Positions 27,959 through 35,756 of a stretch of DNA of 64,000 bases are shown piece by piece (positions within the stretch are counted from its first letter, which is position 1; each line of letters starts with the position of its first letter). A program made the position numbers and the translations under genes. The stretch comes from Erysipelothrix anatis (GTDB lineage: Bacteria; Bacillota_I; Bacilli_A; Erysipelotrichales; Erysipelotrichaceae), in the NCBI RefSeq assembly GCF_009828745.1, contig NZ_WTSX01000004.1, positions 110,201-174,200 on the forward strand, in the 5' to 3' direction. The notes below the pieces were generated by a model. It was not told the DNA's origin and ran no database searches. It saw nothing but the letters and a program-made list of their open reading frames with translations.

Positions 27959-28485
27959 TGTTGTAATCCTCCTTGGTTAATAATACGATCCAGTTTACTT
28001 TTTACTGAGGTATCATAGATATCACTACGAACATGAACAATCATGCCTTGAAGCAAGTTTGCATCAATCTCATAGTGCATTTCTAAGTCGCCTTTATATT
28101 TTTCTTTCAACGTTTTTTGTAATGATATTTTTTCTTGATCACTCAATGCTATCGCGCTAACTACATCCACACGACTTAAGTATTCATGAATTTCTAATAA
28201 ATCACGAAATGCTGCCATTACGCGCTCATAACTCTTCATCATGTTTGCTTGATAAAGAAGTTCTAAGAAATTGACAACTTGCTTTGAAAAGTGCGATCGC
28301 AACGTTTTCCACAACGGATCAAGAATTGTTTCGTCTTGATATGTTCGGGTAAAAATACGATTGATTTTTTCATCTTCAAGTATCAGCGAGACGGCTTGTA
28401 ACTCCGCATAGACATCCATAACTACGTTTTGTTCCTGAGACACTTCAAATAGAGCTTGAGCGTATTGCTTAGTGCTTATGATCAT
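27955..28485 (-). CDS. atpH: ATP synthase delta subunit
   Basis: A 176-residue peripheral stalk protein joining F1 to the b subunits. It has an N-terminal six-helix domain ([17 protein letters not shown]) and a C-terminal segment with [24 protein letters not shown], typical of AtpH. It overlaps atpF by 17 bases and atpA by 4. Confidence 0.94.
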   Translation of the reverse strand: MIISTKQYAQALFEVSQEQNVVMDVYAELQAVSLILEDEKINRIFTRTYQDETILDPLWKTLRSHFSKQVVNFLELLYQANMMKSYERVMAAFRDLLEIHEYLSRVDVVSAIALSDQEKISLQKTLKEKYKGDLEMHYEIDANLLQGMIVHVRSDIYDTSVKSKLDRIINQGGLQQ

Positions 28486-28981
28486 AAGCTTCCATTTCCT
28501 TCTCTAGGTCTTGGAGCATTGAAGAGTGATCTAATTCACGCTCCGACAATACTTTGCGGTTTACCGCTACGGCTGTATCCAACATGTATGTAGATACTTC
28601 GCGGTAAAGTGCAGCTTTTTCATTTTTTAAGGCTTCTGCCATTTTGATTTTTTCATTTTCAATTTCTTCTTGAGCAGAATCAATAATTGCTTGTTTTTTA
28701 TTTTCAGCATCGCGTAACATATCCGCTTCAACGATTTTTAGTTTATCCATTGATTCAGAATATGCTTCCTGTGCTTGAGCACTCATTGTTTTTGCTTCCA
28801 ATCGGTACGCTTCTGCTTCTTTCATTTCTTCAGCCATACGTTCAGCACGCGCGTCCAAATATTTTTGTACAGGCTCGTGAAGGTACTTGCGATACATAAT
28901 GTAGATTACAAAAGTGGCCGCAAGTTGTGCAGCCATCGTCCAAGGATCTGGCATTAGCTTTGCAGCAATATCTAAATTCAT
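28469..28981 (-). CDS. atpF: ATP synthase b subunit
   Basis: A 170-residue peripheral stalk subunit. One N-terminal membrane helix (AAQLAATFVIYIMYRKYL) is followed by a long charged helix (KEAEAYRLEAKTMSAQAQEAY...) that forms the dimeric stalk. GGAGGG precedes the ATG. Only one b-type gene is present in the operon. Confidence 0.95.
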   Translation of the reverse strand: MNLDIAAKLMPDPWTMAAQLAATFVIYIMYRKYLHEPVQKYLDARAERMAEEMKEAEAYRLEAKTMSAQAQEAYSESMDKLKIVEADMLRDAENKKQAIIDSAQEEIENEKIKMAEALKNEKAALYREVSTYMLDTAVAVNRKVLSERELDHSSMLQDLEKEMEAYDHKH

Positions 28982-28999
28982 AATACCCTCCTTTGATTA

Positions 29000-29239
29000 T
29001 TAGAATACAAAAATTAATAAGAATGCGATAAGCATACCGTAAATCGCAGCTGTTTCAGCAATACCCGCTCCAAGAATTAACATTGAACGAATTTTACTTT
29101 CTGCTTCTGGGTTTTTACCTACGGCTTCTACAGCTTTAGCGGCTGCATAACCTTGTCCTACTGTTGAGAAAATACCTGTCATAACTGCTAGTGCGGCAGC
29201 GATCGCTACCAATCCTTTTCCAATACTTACTGCTTCCAT
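29000..29239 (-). CDS. atpE: ATP synthase c subunit with Na+-type ion-binding residues
   Basis: A 79-residue rotor-ring proteolipid with two membrane helices. Helix 1 contains VGQGYAAAKAVEAV; helix 2 contains IAETAAIYG. Gln29, Glu62, Thr63 and Tyr67 correspond, with a constant offset of 3, to Gln32, Glu65, Ser66 and Tyr70 of the Na+-translocating enzyme of Ilyobacter tartaricus; H+ enzymes such as the thermophilic Bacillus one lack the Gln and Tyr. Na+ coupling is therefore predicted. The ATG at 29239 follows GGAGG; a longer frame would overlap atpB and has no support. Confidence 0.96.
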   Translation of the reverse strand: MEAVSIGKGLVAIAAALAVMTGIFSTVGQGYAAAKAVEAVGKNPEAESKIRSMLILGAGIAETAAIYGMLIAFLLIFVF

Positions 29240-29258
29240 TAATAATATCCTCCTTAGT

Positions 29259-29933
29259 TTAGTCTTGATATTCAACAGCGATTAAGATCGATGTTAATGA
29301 TATAAATATGAACGCCTGCAAAAATGCAGAGAACATATCGAAATATAAATGTAATACTGGAGCAACAATCACTCCGAAGAAGTTAAATCCACCGATACCG
29401 GGGATAAAACTGCTAATCCAACCCGTAAACGTATAGAGCAATGTCATAATAACCGTTCCTGAGAGTACATTTCCGAATAAACGGAGTGACAAACTGATCA
29501 GTGGTGCTACCGTTCCGAAAAAGTTCGGAATGACAAAGGGGAAAAACGGTTCAAAGAATCCTTTGACGTATCCCTTTACGCCATTTGCATCTATTTTTGC
29601 ATGTTGAATTAAAAGGAATGTAATAATTGCAAGTACAAGTGTTACTGAATAATTACTTGTAGGTGCAGCTAATCCTGTTAGTCCGAACATGTTTGCAACT
29701 AGAATGTAAATAAATACACTTCCAATATACGCTGCCATTCGTCGCCCGTGTTTTTCACCCATGTTTTGAATTGTGAAATCAGAAATCGTCTTAACATAAA
29801 GTATTGCTTTTAAGACGCCTCCGCGAGGCTTTTCAGTAAGCGGCAAATTCTTAAGCCGCTTGCCTCCGACATAAAACGCGATGGAGAGACCAATTGTAAT
29901 GATCAAAATCGAATAAACTTCAACTTGCAACAT
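29259..29933 (-). CDS. atpB: ATP synthase a subunit
   Basis: A 224-residue stator channel protein with about five membrane helices. The essential arginine lies in LSLRLFGNVLSG, and the last helix reads QAFIFISLTSILIAVEYQD. It forms the ion half-channels beside the c ring. AAGGAG precedes the start; the gene overlaps the upstream atpI-like gene by 14 bases. Confidence 0.95.
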   Translation of the reverse strand: MLQVEVYSILIITIGLSIAFYVGGKRLKNLPLTEKPRGGVLKAILYVKTISDFTIQNMGEKHGRRMAAYIGSVFIYILVANMFGLTGLAAPTSNYSVTLVLAIITFLLIQHAKIDANGVKGYVKGFFEPFFPFVIPNFFGTVAPLISLSLRLFGNVLSGTVIMTLLYTFTGWISSFIPGIGGFNFFGVIVAPVLHLYFDMFSAFLQAFIFISLTSILIAVEYQD

Positions 29934-30270
29934 TTGCCTTCTCCTTTGTAAAAATTCCTGTCATAAAAAGTAGCAAACGGTCTAGCAAGTATGTTGCCGC
30001 TATCGCATAAGGATTAATCCATGCCGGGAACATAAATGCCAAGAGCAAGGGTAACCATAAAATCACAAATACAAAGATGATGTATCCAACGTACTTTTTG
30101 ACTGTAAACTGTTGTTCATCGAGTATGATGTTATAGAACAAATTTCTGAAATGTTCGAGTGTCAGTAAACTAGTCCAACCAATCAACCAACCTAAGCCCA
30201 ATCTCCAATCGATTATCGATAGAATGATTGCTCCAACAACGCAAATTGCAATTTTTATTTTCCGTGTCAT
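29920..30270 (-). CDS. atpI: AtpI-like small membrane protein
   Basis: A 116-residue protein with about four hydrophobic segments, at the first position of the ATP synthase operon and overlapping atpB. AtpI proteins assist c-ring assembly and, in some species, Mg2+ supply. The sequence is too divergent for certainty; position and topology are the main evidence. GAGG precedes the ATG. Confidence 0.65.
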   Translation of the reverse strand: MTRKIKIAICVVGAIILSIIDWRLGLGWLIGWTSLLTLEHFRNLFYNIILDEQQFTVKKYVGYIIFVFVILWLPLLLAFMFPAWINPYAIAATYLLDRLLLFMTGIFTKEKANVAS

Positions 30271-30577
30271 CGTTGCCTCCTTTTCATGTCTGCATTGCTT
30301 CGTCTTTTCACTTGTTTTAGTTCGAGCATGCTAGGTAAATCGTACCACAAACATGCGTCTCAATCAAACAAGCTTCCTTACTATATTACGCTATTTAAGC
30401 CGAATATCAATAACTTACCAAAAATTAATTTTGGGATAACCACAAATTGTCCCCCACATTATTCACTATATAAATAGGAAGAGAAAAAACTATAAAAACA
30501 GACCAATATATTTTGATGAATCATCCACCATGAGACCACCTACTACTCACACACATACAAAAAAGAATAGGACTGGC
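30271..30577. other. Intergenic region upstream of the atp operon
   Basis: A 307-base gap between the divergent-end substrate-binding protein terminator and atpI. It contains the atp promoter (30339-30367) and the terminator at 30558-30585. Nothing else was recognised in the AT-rich remainder (about 30370-30555). Confidence 0.5.
30339..30367 (-). promoter_or_regulatory. Candidate promoter of the ATP synthase operon
   Basis: On the minus strand TTGATT (30367-30362), 17-base spacer, TACGAT (30344-30339), about 70 bases before atpI. Confidence 0.5.
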
Positions 30578-30585
30578 CTATTCTT
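30558..30585 (-). terminator. Terminator of the deacetylase/substrate-binding protein operon
   Basis: AAGAATAGG pairs with CCTATTCTT across a 5-base loop; the minus strand then reads TTTTTT. It overlaps the stop codon region. Confidence 0.8.
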
Positions 30586-31501
30586 CGATAAAACTAAAAT
30601 TAACGGTATTTTTGATGGTCGGTAACTGTTCTACTAATCCCTTATTGAGAGACCATGTCGCAATCGATTCGAGTTGATCATTTGAAACTGGTTTTGCTTT
30701 CTCAAATGGGGTCGTTTTTTGATCAATGTAGGCTCCCATTTGAGGTGGGAATGCATATTGTGTCAACACGGCTGCATAAGCTTCTGATTGATTCTTGTTA
30801 AGGTACTCAACCCCTTGATTATACGCACGGTAGAAGCGAGCAATAATTTCGGGATCTTTCTCAATCCGATCTTTCTTCGTTAGTAAACTTCCGCCCTTGA
30901 TGCCATACTCACTGGAGCTTCCGAGTAAATGTGCACCTTGAGCAACTAGCATACCTGCTTGTGGTTCTGTAAACACTACTGCTTCGAATTGGTCTTGAAG
31001 TAGTCCCTCAAAACGCCCAGGAAAAGATGCCATCGCTAAAACTTGATAATCAAATGCGTCTTTTGCAGCAATCTCATCCATAACATACTCTAATAACAGA
31101 CCTGGAATCAGTGCAACACGTTGATCTTGCAGATCTTTCATCGTTGTGATACCGGAATTAGGTGATGCAATAATTTTAAAATCTTCGTTAATATCTGAGG
31201 TTATAATATATGGAAATCCTTGTTCTTGAAACGCAAATGCTGTCATTGCGTCAGCAATCATCATGTCAATAGCACCACTTTGTGCTGCTGCATTTCGTTC
31301 TTGAGGATTGGCAAACGGAACAATTTCAACATTTATTCCTTCACTCTTAAAGAATCCTTCCTCATGTGCAATAATAATTGGCAATGCGGATTCAGCTGCA
31401 AGTGTTCCTACTTTTAAAGGTGTTTCTAAATCTGGTTTGGGTGTGTTTGAACATCCAGCAAGGACGAATAAACAGAGTAATAGTGTAATTATTTTCTTCA
31501 T
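30578..31501 (-). CDS. ABC transporter substrate-binding lipoprotein (NMT1/SsuA/ThiY-like)
   Basis: A 307-residue lipoprotein; the signal peptide ends in lipobox LAGC (Cys17). The mature part matches NMT1/periplasmic type II binding folds (IIAHEEGFFKSEGINVEIVPF, then QSGAIDMMIADAM). Such proteins deliver sulfonates, taurine, nitrate or thiamine precursors to ABC permeases; the ligand is unknown here. No permease or ATPase gene is adjacent. It starts one base after the deacetylase gene, whose last codons supply the AGAGA ribosome-binding site. Confidence 0.84.
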   Translation of the reverse strand: MKKIITLLLCLFVLAGCSNTPKPDLETPLKVGTLAAESALPIIIAHEEGFFKSEGINVEIVPFANPQERNAAAQSGAIDMMIADAMTAFAFQEQGFPYIITSDINEDFKIIASPNSGITTMKDLQDQRVALIPGLLLEYVMDEIAAKDAFDYQVLAMASFPGRFEGLLQDQFEAVVFTEPQAGMLVAQGAHLLGSSSEYGIKGGSLLTKKDRIEKDPEIIARFYRAYNQGVEYLNKNQSEAYAAVLTQYAFPPQMGAYIDQKTTPFEKAKPVSNDQLESIATWSLNKGLVEQLPTIKNTVNFSFIEE

Positions 31502-31502
31502 T

Positions 31503-32249
31503 TTATCTCTTTTCTAACAGTTCAACAAATGCCGAAAGCGGCATTTTATAAGGAATGATATTGCGTTTAAGCTCGAACCGTGGGGTACTTAAGGTGTTGA
31601 CACCTGGCTTTGTTGTAAATGCGAATTCTATGTTAGCATTTTCCAAAGACGCAAATACCGAAGGATCATAAAATCCAAATGGATATGCAAATATTTTAGG
31701 TGCATCGACATATGTTGCACACTTTAGAATATCATCTACCACAGCTTGCTTGGGTTCTGTCTGAATAGAACCTTGAAGATGAGTACGTTGATGCATCCAA
31801 TGGGTATGATTTGCGGTTGTAAGACAATCTGACATTGTCTCGAGATCTGTCCAAGACATTGTTTGAGCAACTGTAGCATCCCATGCTTTGCTCTTTTCAT
31901 GCATCCAACCACTAACTACAAACATAGTAGCCGGAATTTTGTTTGCTTTAAGCAGCGGATAAGCAAGTTTTTTCATCGACTGATAAGCGTCATCAAATGT
32001 CAATAATATCGCTTTAGACGGCAACATCTTTCGATCTTTATAAAAAACTTCAACATCCTCTAGAGTTATGAAATTAAAGCCATTATTAATACAATACTGC
32101 ATTTGTTCTTTAAAGTCTTGAATGTCCGTATACAACGCGATGGGTAAATTATCCTGGTATCCGTTCGCAACTTCAACGGGGATAGACTGTATTTCTGTAT
32201 TTATTGGGGTATCTCGAAATTCGTGATAGCAAAGCGTAATAAAGTCCAT
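31503..32249 (-). CDS. Polysaccharide deacetylase family protein (NodB domain)
   Basis: A 248-residue NodB-type carbohydrate esterase. TFDDAY is the first catalytic motif, with the general-base Asp and the metal Asp. NHTHWMHQRTH holds the metal His pattern, and APKIFAYPFGFYDPS and the C-terminal RNIIPY fit the family. There is no signal peptide or membrane anchor, so it appears cytoplasmic or exported by another route. It is co-transcribed with the substrate-binding lipoprotein gene one base downstream, an unusual pairing. The start follows AGAGGT. Confidence 0.83.
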   Translation of the reverse strand: MDFITLCYHEFRDTPINTEIQSIPVEVANGYQDNLPIALYTDIQDFKEQMQYCINNGFNFITLEDVEVFYKDRKMLPSKAILLTFDDAYQSMKKLAYPLLKANKIPATMFVVSGWMHEKSKAWDATVAQTMSWTDLETMSDCLTTANHTHWMHQRTHLQGSIQTEPKQAVVDDILKCATYVDAPKIFAYPFGFYDPSVFASLENANIEFAFTTKPGVNTLSTPRFELKRNIIPYKMPLSAFVELLEKR

Positions 32250-32326
32250 GTGGTACCTCTTTCTTAGGTTATTTTAGACAGTTTTAGGTCGAAAGACAAT
32301 ATTGTGAAATCAAGTGCCTTTTAAAC

Positions 32327-32352
32327 AAAAAAGAGGTTAGGCCTCTTTTTTT
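32327..32352 (-). terminator. Terminator of the paired membrane-protein operon
   Basis: AAAAAAGAGG and CCTCTTTTTTT pair around a short loop; T-run on the minus strand. It overlaps the last codons. Confidence 0.75.
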
Positions 32353-32885
32353 GAATGATAGACTTCTAGAATCAATGCTAGAATAAAACCTATTCTGAAT
32401 ACAAACTCCAATACTGAGACAAGCACCAGAATAATTGTGAATCCTTCAAGGAAGGTTCCGATGGAACCTACTAAAATCATCACTGTAAACGAAATGGCAA
32501 GAAATTGATAGAATCGCTTATAGAAATCATTATGCGCATTCTCTGACGCGTAAACCATTAGAAGGACATCTGCCATCCGAATTAGAACATACGTAATTAG
32601 CAAGAAATTGGATAAAATTGCGATCATTGTGAACATATCAGTTGTCATCATCGGAACAAATGTACCGCTCAAGAAGACAATCGCAAAACTTAGCATTAAG
32701 GACGCTAGACTCCAAATTAAATACTTGTTTTTGGTAATTGTGAATAACTTAAATGTTGCAAATATTTGAATCCCTAATCCAATTACCATGACAATAGGAT
32801 ATTGTTTCAATACTGTCGCAAGCATCGAGATGATCAATCCACTGATGAGGATCATTGTTTGCGTTATTTGGTCTTTCGTTTTCAT
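32337..32885 (-). CDS. Uncharacterised polytopic membrane protein, paralogue A
   Basis: A 182-residue protein with about six hydrophobic segments. No family is recognised. It is clearly a paralogue of the protein encoded just upstream (32882-33445): both share a SGTF motif in the middle, R/G-I/M-ADxLxxxY, R-x-YQxLxxxFxVM, GTxxxxF and a final E-x-Y before a short charged tail. It overlaps that gene by 4 bases (ATGA), so the two probably form a complex or arose by recent tandem duplication. Confidence 0.72.
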   Translation of the reverse strand: MKTKDQITQTMILISGLIISMLATVLKQYPIVMVIGLGIQIFATFKLFTITKNKYLIWSLASLMLSFAIVFLSGTFVPMMTTDMFTMIAILSNFLLITYVLIRMADVLLMVYASENAHNDFYKRFYQFLAISFTVMILVGSIGTFLEGFTIILVLVSVLEFVFRIGFILALILEVYHSKKEA

Positions 32886-33445
32886 ATTTCCTCCGTCTTT
32901 AAAGATTTAGTGTTGAGATAAAGTTCTGTTAAAAGGGTTGCTACAAATCCCGCATAACCTGTAACTTCGAACACCGATACCATGACATCCAATATTGTAG
33001 GAATCGGAAAAGCAAATCCGAGTGTTCCAACGCTTACGAACATAACCATAACAAAGGATAATACTTGATAAATACGTGTCAAGAACGGATTACGCGAAAG
33101 TTTAGATACGTAAAGAATAACGAGTGCATCAGCAATTCCCATCAAAATGTAAGCTATTTGTAGTGCGAACGACTGGTTTCCAACTGTTCGAGCTATTTCT
33201 CCAGACTGAGCAAGAAGAAACGTTCCACTAATAAACGATACGCCAAAGCTTGCAATTTGCGCAATTAAACTTGCTAACAGCAACTTTGATCGCGATGGAA
33301 TTAAAAGTTTCACCGTCACAAATAACTTCAAAATCAGTGATAGTGTCATGATGATTTCATTTCGCTGCATCACTAATGAGGTGATTGAGAGAACGTGACT
33401 GAGTGCTAAAACCACGTAAATTAGAACTAGTTTTTGATTTTTCAT
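32882..33445 (-). CDS. Uncharacterised polytopic membrane protein, paralogue B
   Basis: A 187-residue protein with about six hydrophobic segments, a paralogue of the downstream gene product. It shares FISGTF near residue 72, MGIADALVILYVS, RIYQVLSFVMVMF and LTELYLNTK with the equivalents in paralogue A. First gene of a two-gene operon. Function unknown; no charged pore or enzyme motifs were seen. The start follows GGAGC, weaker than usual here. Confidence 0.72.
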   Translation of the reverse strand: MKNQKLVLIYVVLALSHVLSITSLVMQRNEIIMTLSLILKLFVTVKLLIPSRSKLLLASLIAQIASFGVSFISGTFLLAQSGEIARTVGNQSFALQIAYILMGIADALVILYVSKLSRNPFLTRIYQVLSFVMVMFVSVGTLGFAFPIPTILDVMVSVFEVTGYAGFVATLLTELYLNTKSLKTEEI

Positions 33446-33481
33446 GAATGCTCCTACATTCTAGGTATCCGACATGATTTA

Positions 33482-35653
33482 TTATGACGCATCCAAAGGT
33501 AGCATTGAAAGTTGAATTCGCTGTTTCTTGAGATCAACTTCAAGTACCCAGACTTGAACAATATCGCCAACTGAAACAACATCAGTTGGGTGTTTTACAA
33601 ATTGTTTACTTAATTTAGAAATATGAACCAGACCATCTTGTTTAACTCCGACGTCAACAAAGGCACCGAAATCCACGACATTTCGAACAGTTCCTTGAAG
33701 TTCCATACCTGGTTTTAAATCTTCCATACTCAAGACATCTTTACGTAATAATGGCCCTGCCATTGATTCGCGCATGTCACGTCCTGGTTGTTTTAATGCA
33801 GCAAAAATATCTTCTAAAGTAACCTTCCCAATATCGTATAACGAAGCAAGCTCATTAATTGACATGCCTTCAATTTTGCCTTTCGTTGCTTCTGTTCCCA
33901 ATTCCTCAGGTTTAATATTTGAGTGCTTTAAGATTTTTTCAGTAGTAGCATATGCTTCAGGGTGAATTGCTGTGTTATCGAGGATATACTCCCCGTTTGG
34001 AATTCGTAAGAATCCGATTGCTTGTTCATATGATTTAGGACCTAAACGCGGTACATCTTTAATCGCCTTACGATTCTTAAAAATGCCATGTTCTTCACGA
34101 TAAGTCACAATGTTTTGTGCTGTTGTTTTTGTCAGCCCAGCAACGTATTCTAAGAGCTGTGGTGATGCTGTATTCACATCAACCCCAACCTGGTTAACTG
34201 CTGTTTCAACGACAAAATCAAGTGCAGTCGTTAACTCTTTTTGGGAAACATCATGTTGGTATTGACCGACACCAACAGATTTCGGATCGATTTTCACGAG
34301 TTCTGCCAGTGGATCTTGAAGGCGACGTCCAATACTTACAGCCGAACGTTGTTCAACTTGTAAATCTGGAAATTCTTTACGTGCAACATCAGAAGCAGAA
34401 TATACAGATGCTCCTGCCTCATTCACAATAACGAAGGCAGTTTTACCACCAAGTTCACTTAAAGCTTTTGCAACGAAAGCTTCCGATTCACGAGACGCTG
34501 TCCCATTACCAATGGCAACGGTATCTACATCAAATTTTGTAATAAGATTTTTGAAAATTGTCGCAGCTTGAGCGCGCTTATGCTCAGGGGCCGGTTCATG
34601 TGGATAGATAACATCAATAGAACCTACTTTCCCCGTTGCGTCAACGATTGCTAACTTACAACCGGTACGATACGCTGGGTCAAATCCCATAACCGTTTGT
34701 CCTTTTAAAGGTGCTTGGAGCAGTAAATTTCTAAGATTTTCACCAAAAATATGAATTGCTTGTTTATCTGCTTTTTCTGTCATCATATTTCGAATTTCAC
34801 GTTCAATGGCCGGCTTAATGAACCGTTTGTAACTATCTGTGTAACCATTTTGAACATATTCAACAGTTGCGGAGTTACTCTTGTTCCCAATTATGCGACG
34901 ACGGAAGTACTCAAGAATACGAGCTTCATCAATCTCAATATCAACTTTTAAAACACCTTCTGTTTCTGCTCTGTTTAGTGCTAAAATTCGATGCGATGCA
35001 ATTTTATCAACAGGCTGTGAAAACTCGTAATACATCTCATAGACTTCACGCTCATCTTTATCTGCATCTTTAACTTTACTGACTACAACCCCATGTTTTG
35101 AGGTCATATCACGAATCCATTCGCGATAACTTGGCTCATCCGAAACAACCTCCGCGATAATTTCGTGAACGCCCGCTAAAACATCCTCTCGGGTATTGAG
35201 TTCGAACTCTTCGTTTAGGTATGCGTCCAGCCCTTCCAGATTGAACGAATCTGGTAATGCCATAAACTCGATCGCTAACGGCTCTAAACCGCGCTCACGG
35301 GCGATTGTCGCTTTTGTGCGGCGTTTTTGTTTATACGGACGGTATAAATCCTCGACTTTTTGAAGAACCGACGCGTTTTGAATGTCTGCAAGTAACGTTT
35401 CCGTCAATTTCCCTTGCTCATCAATGAGACGAATAACTTCTTCTTTTCGTTTTTCAAGATTTGTAAGATACTCAAAACGGTCTGCAATTTCACGGATTTG
35501 TACCTCATCAAGACTTCCCGTAACTTCCTTACGATAACGTGCAATAAACGGAACAGTATTGCCATCTGCCATTAAATCCAAAACAGCATCAATTTGGTGT
35601 GCTTTGAATTGGTTTAATTCATTTTTTAGTAATTCATTGACATTAGTTTCCAT
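33482..35653 (-). CDS. tex: Tex family RNA-binding protein with S1 domain
   Basis: A 723-residue cytoplasmic protein. It has an N-terminal Tex helical domain (FIARYRKEVTGSLDEVQIR), a central YqgF/RNase H-like domain (MGFDPAYRTGCKLAIVDATG), a helix-hairpin-helix region (NTASPQLLEYVAGL; IKDVPRLGPKSYEQAIGFLRI), and a C-terminal S1 RNA-binding domain (LKPGMELQGTVRNVVDFGAFVDVG). Tex influences transcription, and the family binds nucleic acid. Length and domain order are standard. It is monocistronic; GAGGT precedes the start. Confidence 0.95.
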   Translation of the reverse strand: METNVNELLKNELNQFKAHQIDAVLDLMADGNTVPFIARYRKEVTGSLDEVQIREIADRFEYLTNLEKRKEEVIRLIDEQGKLTETLLADIQNASVLQKVEDLYRPYKQKRRTKATIARERGLEPLAIEFMALPDSFNLEGLDAYLNEEFELNTREDVLAGVHEIIAEVVSDEPSYREWIRDMTSKHGVVVSKVKDADKDEREVYEMYYEFSQPVDKIASHRILALNRAETEGVLKVDIEIDEARILEYFRRRIIGNKSNSATVEYVQNGYTDSYKRFIKPAIEREIRNMMTEKADKQAIHIFGENLRNLLLQAPLKGQTVMGFDPAYRTGCKLAIVDATGKVGSIDVIYPHEPAPEHKRAQAATIFKNLITKFDVDTVAIGNGTASRESEAFVAKALSELGGKTAFVIVNEAGASVYSASDVARKEFPDLQVEQRSAVSIGRRLQDPLAELVKIDPKSVGVGQYQHDVSQKELTTALDFVVETAVNQVGVDVNTASPQLLEYVAGLTKTTAQNIVTYREEHGIFKNRKAIKDVPRLGPKSYEQAIGFLRIPNGEYILDNTAIHPEAYATTEKILKHSNIKPEELGTEATKGKIEGMSINELASLYDIGKVTLEDIFAALKQPGRDMRESMAGPLLRKDVLSMEDLKPGMELQGTVRNVVDFGAFVDVGVKQDGLVHISKLSKQFVKHPTDVVSVGDIVQVWVLEVDLKKQRIQLSMLPLDAS

Positions 35654-35728
35654 ATCTTTTCTGACCTCATTTACTACAGATAGTTTATCACAATTTATGA
35701 GTCTGTGTTGTATGCGATTTCATTTGAA

Positions 35729-35756
35729 GAAAAAAGAAAAGACGCATATGCGTCTT
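35729..35756 (-). terminator. Terminator of fhs
   Basis: The palindrome AAGACGCATATGCGTCTT (35739-35756) overlaps the fhs stop codon; the minus strand continues TTTCTTTTTTC. Confidence 0.8.
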
